Shown: positions 30,008 through 38,585 of the stretch, one piece after another
Layout of the letters: every line of letters begins with the position of its first letter
How positions within the stretch are numbered: position 1 is the stretch's first letter
DNA from: Erythrobacter sp. CCH5-A1
GTDB lineage: Bacteria; Pseudomonadota; Alphaproteobacteria; Sphingomonadales; Sphingomonadaceae
Assembly: GCF_001557115.1 (NCBI RefSeq)
Contig: NZ_LSKQ01000272.1
Location: forward strand, 1-49,571
Direction of reading: 5' to 3'
DNA: 49,571 nucleotides
The notes under the pieces: model-generated
What the model was told of the DNA's origin: nothing
Databases searched by the model: none
The model's input: only the letters and a program-made list of their open reading frames with translations
Translations under genes and position numbers: made by a program

Positions 30008-30274
30008 CTAGCGCGTCGGCGCGTCGAAATCGGCGGGCTTGTTCGCGATCCAGGCGACGAATTTGGCGATTGCGGCGTTCTCGCGGATTTTTTCCGCATC
30101 CTCGCCGATGCGCGCCAATTCGTTGTTGGTGAAATTGGCGTGGATCGTCTTGTGGCAGATCGGGTGGATCGGGACCTTGACCTTGCCCTTCTTGGCCTTG
30201 GGGACCGGGTGATGCCACTGGACGATGTCGCCCATGGGGCGCCCGCACAGCCAGCAGGTCAGATCCTCGCTCAC
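30008..30274 (-). CDS. Small HNH endonuclease, coupled to glmU
   Basis: An 88-aa HNH nuclease-fold protein. The zinc ribbon cysteines are C7-x-x-C10 (CWLC) and C40. The beta-beta-alpha-metal core has H21-H22 (WHHPVP), then H37, C40, H41 and H45 with the IHANFTNNEL helix. There is no other domain. It begins with GTG 30274, which overlaps the glmU stop by 4 bases, so it is translated by coupling. It could be a housekeeping-linked nuclease, a domesticated mobile-element nuclease, or a non-nuclease adaptor. No methylase or immunity gene is adjacent. Confidence 0.82.
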   Translation of the reverse strand: MSEDLTCWLCGRPMGDIVQWHHPVPKAKKGKVKVPIHPICHKTIHANFTNNELARIGEDAEKIRENAAIAKFVAWIANKPADFDAPTR

Positions 30275-31638
30275 CCCTTCTTCTCCGCCGCCTTCTTCTT
30301 CTTCATCGTGTCGTGGAAGCGGTCGGCCCAGCCGTCCTTCACCAGTTGCTCGGCGCGCACCATCCGCAGCTCTCCCGGCGCGACATCGCGGCTGACGGTT
30401 GATCCTGCCGCGACGATGGCATCCGCCCCGATGGTGACCGGCGCGACCAGCGCCGAGTTCGAGCCGATGAAGGCGCGCTCGCCGATCACGGTCCTGTATT
30501 TGAAATAGCCGTCGTAATTGCAGGTGATGGTGCCCGCGCCGATATTGGCACCCGCGCCGATGGTCGCGTCGCCGAGATAGGTGAGATGGCTCGCCTTGGC
30601 GCCTTGGTGGAGCACGGCGTTCTTCACTTCGACGAAATTGCCGACGAAGCTGTCCTCCTCGAGCACCGCGCCGGGGCGCAGACGGGCAAAGGGCCCGACC
30701 TTGACGCCGCTCGCCAGCGAAGCGCCCTCGATATGGCTGTTGGCGCGGATCAGGACGTTATCGGCGACGCGAACGCCGGGGCCGAAGAAGACATTGGGCT
30801 CGATGGTGACATCGCGACCGAGCACCGTGTCGTGGGCGAAGAACACCGTCTCGGGAGCGATCAGGGTCGCGCCCTCGTTCATCGCCCTCACTCGCCGCGC
30901 CGCCTGCCAGCGGGCCTCGGCGGCGGCGAGTTCGGCGCGGCTATTGATGCCGGCGACCTCGTCGGCATCGGTCTCGATCACAACTACCCGGTCGCCGTGC
31001 GCGATGGCATTGGTGGCGACGTCGGGAAGGTAATACTCGCCTTGCGCGTTGTCGTTGCCGACGCCTTCGAGCAGCGGCCACATGTCGTCCGAATGGGCCA
31101 CGATGAGCCCGGAGTTGCACAGGCCCACCGCGCGCTCTTCCGGCGAAGCGTCCTTGAACTCGACCATCTTGCGCACGGTGCCGTCGGCGTCCGCAATGAT
31201 CCGTCCATATGCGAGCGGGTCGGCCGGGCGGAAGCCGAGCACCGCGACCTTGGCCCCGCCCTCGAGCGCGGCGAACAGGCGACGCACGGTGTCTGCCTGC
31301 ACCATTGGGCAATCGCCGAAGCACACCAGCACGAGGCCCCTGAAATCGGCGAGCGCCGCCTTGGCCTGAAGCGCCGCGTGCGCCGTGCCGAGCTGCGGCT
31401 CCTGCAAGGCCACCGTCACCTCGCGCCCCGCCAGCGCCTTGGCCAGCTGCTCGTGCCGGTCGCCCGCGACCACCACGGTGCGCGCCAGATCGGCCTCGGC
31501 CAAGCTATCGAGCAGGTGCAGCAGCATCGGCTTGCCCGCGATGGTGTGGAGCACCTTGTGCAGATCGCTCTTCATGCGGGTGCCCTTGCCCGCGGCAAGG
31601 ATGATGGCGGCGAAGGGGTGGGTCGTCGTCGTGGTCAT
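30271..31638 (-). CDS. glmU: Bifunctional GlmU (GlcN-1-P acetyltransferase / UDP-GlcNAc pyrophosphorylase)
   Basis: A 455-aa enzyme making UDP-N-acetylglucosamine for peptidoglycan and LPS. The N-terminal uridyltransferase domain has the LAAGKGTRM motif (14-22) and K28. The C-terminal left-handed beta-helix with hexapeptide repeats (VFFGPGVRVADNVLIRANSH, GAGANIGAGTITCNYDGYFK) carries the acetyltransferase site. The start is ATG 31638 because AAGGA lies 7 nt upstream; ATG 31644 is too close to it. It is divergent from gph across 76 bp and coupled to the HNH gene downstream. Confidence 0.97.
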   Translation of the reverse strand: MTTTTTHPFAAIILAAGKGTRMKSDLHKVLHTIAGKPMLLHLLDSLAEADLARTVVVAGDRHEQLAKALAGREVTVALQEPQLGTAHAALQAKAALADFRGLVLVCFGDCPMVQADTVRRLFAALEGGAKVAVLGFRPADPLAYGRIIADADGTVRKMVEFKDASPEERAVGLCNSGLIVAHSDDMWPLLEGVGNDNAQGEYYLPDVATNAIAHGDRVVVIETDADEVAGINSRAELAAAEARWQAARRVRAMNEGATLIAPETVFFAHDTVLGRDVTIEPNVFFGPGVRVADNVLIRANSHIEGASLASGVKVGPFARLRPGAVLEEDSFVGNFVEVKNAVLHQGAKASHLTYLGDATIGAGANIGAGTITCNYDGYFKYRTVIGERAFIGSNSALVAPVTIGADAIVAAGSTVSRDVAPGELRMVRAEQLVKDGWADRFHDTMKKKKAAEKKG

Positions 31639-31714
31639 GCGCATGTCCTTAGGGAAAGGCGCGCTTGCCAGCAAATGCTTGCAGATTGAAGTAGCTTGCG
31701 CCACCGCCGCGCGC

Positions 31715-32410
31715 ATGACCGATATCCCCTTCAGCGCCATCGGCTTCGACCTTGACGGCACCCTGCTCGACACTTTTCGCGACCTTGGCGCAGCGGTGAA
31801 CCATGCGCTGGTGCTGGGCGGCTTTGCCGAGGTGTCGGTCGAGACCTCCAAGGACCTGATCGGCGGGGGCGCGAAAATCATGCTCGCCCGCGCGGTCGAG
31901 GCGCAGGGAGGCTTGCCCGAGGCCGAGTTCAAGCGGCTCTACAAGGCGATGCTCGGCTATTACGAAGCCCACAACGCGGTCCACACCGTCCCCTACCCCG
32001 GCGTGCGCGAGACGCTTGCGGCATTGGCCGCGCAGGGCGTGCGCATGGCGGTGGTAACCAACAAGTTCGAGGCCTTCGCCCGCAATGTCCTGACGCAACT
32101 CGACCTGATCGACACCTTCGAGACTGTCATCGGCGGGGACTCGATGGGCAAGGGCCCCGACGGCCAGTTCCTCGCCAAGCCCCACCCTGCGCCGGTCTTG
32201 AAGGCGCGCGAAGTGCTGGGCGGCGGCTCTTTCGTCTTCCTCGGCGATTCCACCTATGACGCGCGCGCTGCGAAAGAAGCGGGCGTGCCCTTCGTGGCAG
32301 CAGCCTATGGCTATTGCGACGCACCGGTGGAGGCAATGGGCGCGGCGGCGGTGATCGATTCGTTTGGGGGCCTGATTCCGGCGCTCGAGGCGCTTCGCAA
32401 ACCCGCCTGA
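31715..32410 (+). CDS. gph: Phosphoglycolate phosphatase-like HAD hydrolase
   Basis: A 231-aa HAD subfamily IA phosphatase. Motif I is DLDGTLLDT with the nucleophile aspartate, motif II is VVTNK, the conserved lysine is in LAKPHP, and motif IV is [12 protein letters not shown]. The helical cap domain lies between motifs I and II. By similarity it removes phosphate from 2-phosphoglycolate, a product of oxidative DNA damage repair, although HAD specificity is hard to read. It starts at ATG 31715, divergent from glmU. Confidence 0.88.
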   Translation: MTDIPFSAIGFDLDGTLLDTFRDLGAAVNHALVLGGFAEVSVETSKDLIGGGAKIMLARAVEAQGGLPEAEFKRLYKAMLGYYEAHNAVHTVPYPGVRETLAALAAQGVRMAVVTNKFEAFARNVLTQLDLIDTFETVIGGDSMGKGPDGQFLAKPHPAPVLKAREVLGGGSFVFLGDSTYDARAAKEAGVPFVAAAYGYCDAPVEAMGAAAVIDSFGGLIPALEALRKPA

Positions 32411-32470
32411 CCCTACGGCACAGCGCGCTGTCAGTTCGGCAGTTGCAAGGGGCGCGCGAAAGTGCCACGC

Positions 32471-32516
32471 AGCGCGCCGCAGATCACTTTACGCAGGCGT
32501 AAAGCGCGCCGCAGAT
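32471..32516. promoter_or_regulatory. 18-bp palindromic operator candidate between direct repeats
   Basis: CTTTACGCAGGCGTAAAG (32487-32504) is an uninterrupted perfect palindrome with an AG centre. It is bracketed by two copies of AGCGCGCCGCAGAT (32471-32484 and 32503-32516), the second overlapping the palindrome by 2 bp. It ends 30 bp before the SDR start codon, where a promoter would be. The form fits a TetR-type dimer operator. The repressor is not in the window. Confidence 0.6.
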
Positions 32517-32534
32517 TTGGACAGGAGAACACCC

Positions 32535-33464
32535 ATGACCATCAGCTTCAAGGACAAGGTCGCCATCGTCACCGGTGCGGGCGGCGGGCTCGGCAAGGCC
32601 TATGCGCTCGAACTCGCCCGCCGCGGCGCGAAGGTCGTCGTCAACGACCTCGGCGGCTCGCGTGACGGCACCGGCACCTCGGACGCCGCCGCGCAGGTCG
32701 TCGCCGAGATCGAGGCGATGGGCGGCGAGGCGATCGCCAACGGCGCTTCGGTCACCGAATTCGAGCAGATGGAAAAGATGATCGCCGACGCCAAGCAGAA
32801 GTGGGGCGGCGTCCATGTCCTCATCAACAATGCGGGCGTGCTGCGCGACAAGACCTTTGCCAAGATGGAGCCCGCCGATTTCGAATTCGTCGTGAAGGTC
32901 CACCTCACCGGCTCGGCCTTCGCCACCAAGGCCGCGTGGGAGACGATGCGCGAGCAGGGCTATGGCCGCATCCTGATGACCGCCTCCTCGACCGGGCTGT
33001 TCGGCAATTTCGGCCAAGCGAACTACGGCGCGGCCAAGCTCGGCCTTGCAGGCCTCACCAAGACGCTGGCGCTGGAAGGCGCGAAGTACAACGTGCGCGT
33101 CAACACCCTCTCGCCGGTCGCGGGCACCCGCATGACCGAAGACCTCTTCCCCGAGGAAGCCTTCAAGCTCTTCGCGCCGGAGAACGTGGTCCCGGCCGCG
33201 CTGTTCCTCGTCTCCGAGGACGCGCCGACCAACGCCATCGTCGGCGCGGGTGCGGGCGGCTACCACTCCTCGTGGACCGTGATGAACGACGCCGTGTGGC
33301 TGCCGGAAGGCGAGCGCACCCTCGAAGGCTTCGCCGCGCGCTGGGAGGAGATCAACTCCTTCACCAACCTCATCGCCCCGCAATCGGGCTCTGAGCAGTC
33401 GGGCAACATCCTGAAGGCGATGCAGAAGGTCACCGGCACCGGGCCGAGCTCGGCGCGCGGCTGA
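32535..33464 (+). CDS. SDR family oxidoreductase (MFE-2 / 3-hydroxyacyl-CoA dehydrogenase-like)
   Basis: A 309-aa short-chain dehydrogenase. The cofactor motif is [12 protein letters not shown], followed by the NNAGVLRDK motif, S (TASSTGLFG) and the catalytic Y-x-x-x-K as YGAAK. The N-terminal pattern ([12 protein letters not shown]) and C-terminal extension resemble the dehydrogenase part of peroxisomal multifunctional enzyme type 2, so 3-hydroxyacyl-CoA or hydroxysteroid substrates are likely. ATG 32535 has ACAGGAG upstream. A palindromic operator lies just upstream and a terminator follows 27 bp after the stop. Confidence 0.87.
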   Translation: MTISFKDKVAIVTGAGGGLGKAYALELARRGAKVVVNDLGGSRDGTGTSDAAAQVVAEIEAMGGEAIANGASVTEFEQMEKMIADAKQKWGGVHVLINNAGVLRDKTFAKMEPADFEFVVKVHLTGSAFATKAAWETMREQGYGRILMTASSTGLFGNFGQANYGAAKLGLAGLTKTLALEGAKYNVRVNTLSPVAGTRMTEDLFPEEAFKLFAPENVVPAALFLVSEDAPTNAIVGAGAGGYHSSWTVMNDAVWLPEGERTLEGFAARWEEINSFTNLIAPQSGSEQSGNILKAMQKVTGTGPSSARG

Positions 33465-33491
33465 TCCGGCTTTCCGCTACCGGAATTCAGG

Positions 33492-33520
33492 AGGCCCGTC
33501 CCCGCAAGGGGGCGGGCCTT
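33492..33520 (+). terminator. Terminator-like hairpin after the SDR gene
   Basis: The arms AGGCCCG/CGGGCCT extend with C-run/G-run pairs around CGCAA and are followed by CTT. It is a strong stem with a weak T-tract, 27 bp after the stop codon. Confidence 0.7.
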
Positions 33521-33805
33521 CGCTTTGAAGCGGACAAAGCGGACACCCTGTCCGCTTTGGACGTTCACGAATATTTCAATCGGTTCAATTGCCTGCGCCC
33601 GCTTTCGCGAAGCGGACGGACAGGGGAGCGGGGCCTTGTTTCGCGCCCTGACGATCCAACGGCCTCGCAGGCCGGGCACAACGATGGGAAAGAACCGGGG
33701 CGGATTGTAGCGACTTGCGGGCGTGTAGGAAAACGGCGGCAATCGCCGGTCGTTCGCCAAAAGCCGACATTCGGGACACGACCCCGGAGCGGTCGTTCCC
33801 CTCTT
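33521..33805. other. Gene-poor spacer with AGCGGACA repeats and a palindrome
   Basis: The gap between the SDR stop (33464) and the GIY-YIG gene is about 370 bp. Inside, AAGCGGACA occurs at 33528-33536. A perfect palindrome with arms CAAAGCGGACA (33535-33545) and TGTCCGCTTTG (33549-33559) follows. Related pieces recur near 33600-33617 and 33750-33775 (CCAAAAGCCGACATTCGG). Short open frames cross the region, but none has coding character or a ribosome-binding site. It looks like decayed intergenic repeat DNA. Confidence 0.55.
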
Positions 33806-33836
33806 CGTCACCCCGTGCTTGACACGGGGCCTGGCT
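33806..33836. repeat. Left 31-bp inverted repeat of the GIY-YIG unit
   Basis: It starts CGTCACCCCGTGCTTGACAC and continues to 33836. It is itself a hairpin (CCCCGTG/CACGGGG), and it is repeated inverted at 34181-34211 with one mismatch. The GIY-YIG stop codon overlaps its inner end. Confidence 0.92.
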
Positions 33837-34146
33837 ACTTCTGCCCCGCCTCGGCTGCGAACCATTGTTCCCACAGATCGTCCCAATCGGGGTTGGCCGC
33901 CTCGATCAGCGCAAACTTCCATTCGCGCCGCCACTTCTTGACGAGCTTCTCGCGAGCGATGGCGCCCTCGATGGTGTCGTGGTGTTCGACGTAAACGAGG
34001 CGGGTCTTCCCGAAGTCCCTGACATGGCGAGACCCCGTCCCATCGCGGTGCTGATACACGCGGGCGAGAGCGTCCGCTGTCATTCCGACATACATGCCCC
34101 CGCGATAGCGGTTCGCCATGATGTAGACCCAGCCACCCCTCTCCAT
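33835..34146 (-). CDS. Single-domain GIY-YIG nuclease (UPF0213/URI-like)
   Basis: A 103-aa protein consisting only of a GIY-YIG nuclease domain. The two strands WVYIMANR (residues 6-13) and GGMYVGMT (16-23) carry the tyrosines; R29, the metal-ligand glutamate E66 in AIAREKLVKKW, and N85 follow in the expected order. There is no extra DNA-binding domain. ATG 34146 is used but lacks a clear upstream ribosome-binding site; a purine-rich GGAGAGGGG overlaps the start. It is flanked on both sides by a 31-bp inverted repeat. Members of this family have no settled cellular role; the repeat association suggests mobility. Confidence 0.88.
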   Translation of the reverse strand: MERGGWVYIMANRYRGGMYVGMTADALARVYQHRDGTGSRHVRDFGKTRLVYVEHHDTIEGAIAREKLVKKWRREWKFALIEAANPDWDDLWEQWFAAEAGQK

Positions 34147-34180
34147 CGGCAGAGTATCGCAGCGATCGCGGAGGAAGAAA

Positions 34181-34211
34181 AGCCAAGCCCCGTGTCAAGC
34201 ACGGGGTGACG
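34181..34211. repeat. Right 31-bp inverted repeat of the GIY-YIG unit
   Basis: It reads AGCCAAGCCCCGTGTCAAGC and on to 34211. It is the reverse complement of 33806-33836 with one difference in 31 bases (AGCCAA here, AGCCAG there). It begins 34 bp upstream of the GIY-YIG start. Confidence 0.92.
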
Positions 34212-34276
34212 GTGCGGGTCGGGAGGCAGAAAACCAACCACTCCCGATCATAAAGCTACGGCGCACCTCGCCGCCC

Positions 34277-34645
34277 TTACTCCTCGACCGCCTTCAGCAG
34301 CCGCCGCTCCATCGGCGCGAGGACATTCGCCAGATCATGCCCGCGCTTCAGCACCTGCCCGTGTTCGCCGAACAGCGTCCACATCCCCTGCTTGCCGCGC
34401 AGCGCCGGGCGTTTCTCCACCCTCGCCTGCGGGCGCTCGGCAGCGCGGCGGAAGGCGGCGAAGGTGGCGGCGTGGCGGGTGAAGTCCATCGCGTAGTCGC
34501 GCCATTCTCCGGCCGCGACCATCCGGCCGTAGAGATCGAGAATGCGCATCAGCTCGGGCCGCTCGAAGCCGACCTGATCCGCGCTGCGGCCGGGAAAGGG
34601 AACCACCTGTCCGGGCATCCCGCCCGGCGATTGTGGTGCGGCCAT
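34277..34645 (-). CDS. DUF2794 domain-containing protein
   Basis: A 122-aa protein of the alphaproteobacterial DUF2794 family, without known function. Recognisable segments are VGFERPELMRILDLYGRMVA, WRDYAMDF, and the C-terminal FGEHGQVLKRGHDLANVL. ATG 34645 has GAGGG just upstream and follows the serine acetyltransferase stop by 8 bp, so the two are cotranscribed. The frame is open far upstream inside cysE, which is a shadow. Confidence 0.85.
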   Translation of the reverse strand: MAAPQSPGGMPGQVVPFPGRSADQVGFERPELMRILDLYGRMVAAGEWRDYAMDFTRHAATFAAFRRAAERPQARVEKRPALRGKQGMWTLFGEHGQVLKRGHDLANVLAPMERRLLKAVEE

Positions 34646-34653
34646 GCCCGCCC

Positions 34654-35394
34654 TCAGTCCTTGGTGCCGCTCTTGCGTAGCCGCGCAGGCGCGGGCGACG
34701 GAGCCGGAGCCTCGCGCTCGGCGAGCATCGCCTTCAGCAGCGCCAGTTCCTCGCGCATCGCCGCCATCTCGGCTTCGAGCTTCTCGACGCAATCGCCGCG
34801 CGGGCGGCCCTTGTCGTCGCAGGGCGGATCGTCGCAGGGCGTGCCGTAGGGGATGAATTCCTTGATCCACTCCTCGGCCGGGACCAGCGTCGAGCGGGCC
34901 TTGAGGCCGATCATCGTCGCACCGGCGGGCACATCGTCGGTCACCACCGCGTTTGCTCCGACACGAGCGCGCTCGCCCACCACGATCGGGCCGATGATCT
35001 GCGCGCCCGAGCCGATGATGACATTGTCCTGCAAAGTCGGGTGGCGCTTGCCGCCCTTGCCGTTGGTCGGGTTGGTGCCCCCCAGCGTGACGCATTGGTA
35101 GATCGTGACGTTGTCGCCGATCTCGCAGGTCTCGCCGATCACTACGAAGCCGTGGTCGATGAAGAAGTTCTTGCCGATGCGCGCGCCCGGGTGAATGTCG
35201 ATCGCGGTCAGGAGCCGCGAGAAGTGGTTCACGAACCGCGCGAGGAAATACATCCGCGCCTCGAACAGCCAGTTCGCGATGCGGTGGAAGCCCAGCGCCC
35301 AGACCCCGGGATAGAGCAGGATCTCCCAGCGCGAGCGCGGCGCGGGGTCGCGGGCGCGCACGGAGTCCAGATAGCTGACAAGACGCTCGAACAT
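34654..35394 (-). CDS. cysE: Serine O-acetyltransferase (EpsC/CysE type)
   Basis: A 246-aa enzyme making O-acetylserine for cysteine synthesis. The short N-terminal helical region is followed by the left-handed beta-helix (IDIHPGARIGKNFFIDHG, IGETCEIGDNVTIYQCVTLG, IGSGAQIIGP). The N-terminal helical domain is shorter than in E. coli CysE, as in the EpsC branch. After the helix there is an unusual tail with three cysteines (GTPCDDPPCDDK, RGDCVEK) and a charged coiled-coil-like segment to residue 246. DUF2794 is downstream. Confidence 0.88.
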   Translation of the reverse strand: MFERLVSYLDSVRARDPAPRSRWEILLYPGVWALGFHRIANWLFEARMYFLARFVNHFSRLLTAIDIHPGARIGKNFFIDHGFVVIGETCEIGDNVTIYQCVTLGGTNPTNGKGGKRHPTLQDNVIIGSGAQIIGPIVVGERARVGANAVVTDDVPAGATMIGLKARSTLVPAEEWIKEFIPYGTPCDDPPCDDKGRPRGDCVEKLEAEMAAMREELALLKAMLAEREAPAPSPAPARLRKSGTKD

Positions 35395-35450
35395 GGCCCC
35401 TCGCTTTTCCCACCATTACGCCGCCGATGCAATCGGTGACGGCGTGACCT

Positions 35451-36089
35451 TCAGAGCAGGCGCTGCTGTTCGGGCCCGTGCAGGGCCTCGAGCGCGGCGC
35501 GCCACACAGACATGGTGGCGGGCGTCTGGCGTTCAAGGGAGATGCGGTCGATTGTCGCCACCAGCGCCTCGATCGCTGCGAAGCTGCGCACCGTGCGCGG
35601 GACGAGGTAGTCGGCTGCGCCCTCGGGCAGCGAAAGGCCGCGGCCTTCCGCATGGGCCATGATCAGCTCGCCCGCCATCGCGTCGTCCGGCGCGCCGATT
35701 GCGAGTTGAAGCGATCCGCCGATGCGCGAGGCGAGATCCGGGAGCCTGATCTGCCAACCTTCAGAGCCAGCATCGGCAACCAGCAGCAGCGCCCCGCCCT
35801 CCCGCGTGCCGCCCTGCTGGACGGCGTTCCAGCGGTGGAACAGCGCGGTCTCGTCCATGCCTTGTGCATCGTCGATGACCTCGAGGGCATCGCCATGCAG
35901 CCCTGCCGCCCAGCGTGCGAGCAGGCTCTTGCCCGAGCGCTCGGGCCCGGTGAGCACGGCGACGTGGAACGGCCAACGCTCCGGCTGCTGCAAGGCCTCG
36001 ATCACCGCGGCGTTGGCCTCGCCCACCACGATCCGCTGCACGGTGCCGCGGGCGGACAGGGGAAGGGCTATCTGGGACGGCTCGCCCAT
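35451..36089 (-). CDS. hdaA: DnaA-related regulator HdaA
   Basis: A 212-aa AAA+ protein resembling DnaA domain III, of the Hda/HdaA group, which stimulates DnaA-ATP hydrolysis with the sliding clamp after replication starts. The N-terminal IALPLS stretch fits the clamp-binding motif Q-x-[LM]-x-L-P at residues 6-11 (QIALPL). Walker A is [14 protein letters not shown] and Walker B-like is LEVIDDAQ. No DNA-binding domain IV is present, as expected. It lies 15 bp downstream of the 430-aa membrane-anchored gene, in the same operon. The assignment rests on motif and length. Confidence 0.78.
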   Translation of the reverse strand: MGEPSQIALPLSARGTVQRIVVGEANAAVIEALQQPERWPFHVAVLTGPERSGKSLLARWAAGLHGDALEVIDDAQGMDETALFHRWNAVQQGGTREGGALLLVADAGSEGWQIRLPDLASRIGGSLQLAIGAPDDAMAGELIMAHAEGRGLSLPEGAADYLVPRTVRSFAAIEALVATIDRISLERQTPATMSVWRAALEALHGPEQQRLL

Positions 36090-36104
36090 CGCGGCGCGCA
36101 GGCC

Positions 36105-37397
36105 CTAGCGGCTGATGGCGAGCGCGTTCGCCCCGCGCCGCACATTGAACCCGCGCGCTTCGAGGGCCGCCGCGAGCTCGTCGAGCGATCCCGCGAAGCT
36201 CACACTCATCACCGAAGTGCCGCCGATCGCGGTGCTGGTGACGCCGATCCCGCGCACACCGCCGGTGGTGCGCACCGCGCCGATCGCGGCATCGAAGGCG
36301 CCCGCGTCAGGGCTCGCGAACTGGACGGTGATGTTGCGCACCGGAGCCTCGCCCGGCTCGATCCCGGTAACGGGCTGGGCCTCGATCCGCGGCACCTCGC
36401 CCGCCGCCGCAGCCGCCGCGGCCGACTTCCTCGCCTGCGCGGCGCGGCCGATCTCGATCAGGCGCTGGATCGCCGGATCGATCGCGCCGCCCGCCCCCAG
36501 CCTGATGCTCGGATCGGGGCGCAGTTTGCCCGAAGCCAGCGCGCCGGTGAAGATCTGGTCCATCCGCTCCACCGCCTCGGCGAGCATGGCGGGGACCGCT
36601 TCGGGATTGTCGGCCTTGAGAGTGAAGGTCTCGAGCGGGCGGCTGTCCGGCCCGAAGCGCGCGGTGAAAGTGCCGCTCACCGGCCCGCCCGGAAACTGGT
36701 GGTCGAGCCGGGCGAAGGCCATCAGCACATCGGTCGCGCCGTACTGGTCGAGCGTCGAGCGCCACCAGCCGCGGCTGTGCCGCCCGGTCTGGCCGAAATT
36801 GACCAGCAGCGAATCGCCCCCGCCGCCGTTGAGGCGCACGTAATCGATCCGGCTCGCGCCCGGGTTGAACTCGGCCCAGGCGCGCTGCCAGGGGTTGCGC
36901 TGCTCGAAGGTGATGTAGGCCCCGCCGCTCTCCTGCACCGGGATCAGCAGCAGCGGTGCCGAGCGCGCGGCCTGCTGCGCCCCGCCGAGGAAGCCGCTGG
37001 CGCGTTGGCGATCGAACACCACGCCCAGCGTGGCGATGTAGCGCCGTGGGCCGAGCCGCTCCTTTTCGATCACGATCGCCGAGACGAGGCCTTCGAGCTG
37101 GCTGTCGGACAGCTTGGGGCCCTTCAGCTTCTCCCACGCCTTCCTCTGCGCCTCGCGCCAGCCCTGGGTGCGCGCGTCCTCGGCGCTTTTGCCCTGGACG
37201 TCGACCGCGATGCCCTTGACCTCGATGTCGGCGCTGGCGGCGGTGGGCGCGATCCCGCGCTCGCCCGCGACCTGCGCGATCACGGCATATCCGCCGCCGA
37301 GCACTGCGAGCATCAGCAGCACGCCCGCGAGCCAGCGACGACCGGCGGCGCGGGAGGGTGCGGCCACCGGGCCAGGAAGGGAAAGCGACGCGCTCAT
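36105..37397 (-). CDS. Membrane-anchored conserved hypothetical protein (430 aa)
   Basis: A 430-aa protein with one N-terminal membrane segment (about 20-45, [20 protein letters not shown]) and a long periplasmic part. It contains a region rich in [16 protein letters not shown] helices and strands ([12 protein letters not shown]). A C-terminal domain of about 75 residues ([14 protein letters not shown]...[16 protein letters not shown]) resembles a ferredoxin-like/heavy-metal-associated fold but lacks a CxxC. ATG 37397 has AGGAG 14 nt upstream, which is a long spacing. It leads the hdaA transcript and diverges from purM. I do not recognise a function. Confidence 0.7.
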   Translation of the reverse strand: MSASLSLPGPVAAPSRAAGRRWLAGVLLMLAVLGGGYAVIAQVAGERGIAPTAASADIEVKGIAVDVQGKSAEDARTQGWREAQRKAWEKLKGPKLSDSQLEGLVSAIVIEKERLGPRRYIATLGVVFDRQRASGFLGGAQQAARSAPLLLIPVQESGGAYITFEQRNPWQRAWAEFNPGASRIDYVRLNGGGGDSLLVNFGQTGRHSRGWWRSTLDQYGATDVLMAFARLDHQFPGGPVSGTFTARFGPDSRPLETFTLKADNPEAVPAMLAEAVERMDQIFTGALASGKLRPDPSIRLGAGGAIDPAIQRLIEIGRAAQARKSAAAAAAAGEVPRIEAQPVTGIEPGEAPVRNITVQFASPDAGAFDAAIGAVRTTGGVRGIGVTSTAIGGTSVMSVSFAGSLDELAAALEARGFNVRRGANALAISR

Positions 37398-37466
37398 GGG
37401 GAAAATCGCGTCTCCTTTGCCCAATGGCGAGTGGAATTCCAAGCGCGAACAGCTATGGCGGCGTGC

Positions 37467-38585
37467 ATGACTTCGGGGACAAACGAGAGCAAGCCGCAGG
37501 GCTCGGGCTACACCTATGCCGATGCGGGGGTGTCGATCGCGGCGGGCAACCGCCTCGTGAAGGCGATCGCGCCGCTCGCCAAGGCCACCGCGCGGCCCGG
37601 GGCGACGAGCGAGCTGGGCGGGTTCGGCGGGTTTTTCGACCCCAAGGCGGCAGGCTACACCGATCCGCTGCTGGTCGCCGCGAACGACGGCGTGGGCACC
37701 AAGCTGAAGCTGGCAATCGAGCATGACCGCCATGACACTGTGGGCATCGATCTCGTCGCGATGTGCGTCAACGACCTCATCGTGCAGGGCGCGGAGCCCC
37801 TGTTTTTCCTCGACTATTTCGCCACCGGCAAGCTCGAGAACGGGGTCGCCGAGCGGGTGATCGCAGGGATCGCCGAGGGCTGCAAGATCGCGGGCTGCGC
37901 GCTCATCGGCGGCGAGACGGCGGAGATGCCGGGGATGTATGCGCCCGGCGACTACGACCTCGCGGGCTTCTGCGTCGGCGCGGTGGAGCGTGGGCAGCAG
38001 CTGACGGGGGACAAGGTCGCGCCCGGCGATGTGCTGCTGGGACTTGCGTCGTCCGGCGTCCACTCCAACGGCTATTCGCTGGTCCGCAGGCTGGCGGCGG
38101 ACAAGGGCTGGAAGCTCAACCGCCCTGCCCTGTTCGATCAGGAGCAATTGCTGATCGACGCGCTGATTGCGCCGACCCGAATTTATGTGGCGAGCCTCCT
38201 GCCGTTGATCCGCGCTGGCGCCATCAATGCGCTCGCCCACATCACCGGCGGCGGGCTGCTCGAGAACATCCCGCGCATCTTGCCCGATGGCGCCCACGCG
38301 GTGGTCGATGCCGACCTGTGGCCCCAGCCGCGCCTGATGGCTTTCCTGCAGGCGCAGGGGAATATCGAGCCCGAGGAAATGGCCCGCACCTTCAACTGCG
38401 GGGTCGGCATGGTGCTCGCCGTGAGCGAGGCGAATGTCGCCGAGGTCACTGCCAAGCTTGAGGCGGCGGGCGAGACGGTCTTCCCCGTGGGCCGGATCGA
38501 AGCGGGCGAGAAGGGCTGCACCGTGCGCGGTTCGGTCGAGACATGGGCGGCGAAAAGCGACTGGAGCGCGACGCACCTTGGCTGA
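37467..38585 (+). CDS. purM: Phosphoribosylformylglycinamidine cyclo-ligase
   Basis: A 372-aa AIR synthetase, the fifth step of purine synthesis, closing FGAM to aminoimidazole ribotide with ATP. Signatures are [12 protein letters not shown], the [19 protein letters not shown] region, [18 protein letters not shown], and [11 protein letters not shown]. The C-terminal domain has THITGGG-like [14 protein letters not shown]. The start is ATG 37467; an in-frame ATG at 37455 would add four residues. The stop overlaps the purN start, so the two are coupled. Confidence 0.96.
   Translation: MTSGTNESKPQGSGYTYADAGVSIAAGNRLVKAIAPLAKATARPGATSELGGFGGFFDPKAAGYTDPLLVAANDGVGTKLKLAIEHDRHDTVGIDLVAMCVNDLIVQGAEPLFFLDYFATGKLENGVAERVIAGIAEGCKIAGCALIGGETAEMPGMYAPGDYDLAGFCVGAVERGQQLTGDKVAPGDVLLGLASSGVHSNGYSLVRRLAADKGWKLNRPALFDQEQLLIDALIAPTRIYVASLLPLIRAGAINALAHITGGGLLENIPRILPDGAHAVVDADLWPQPRLMAFLQAQGNIEPEEMARTFNCGVGMVLAVSEANVAEVTAKLEAAGETVFPVGRIEAGEKGCTVRGSVETWAAKSDWSATHLG

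Noticed and set aside
33557..33994. A 145-codon plus-strand frame next to the GIY-YIG gene
   Set aside because: It crosses the palindromic spacer and the antisense of the GIY-YIG gene and has no ribosome-binding site or family pattern.
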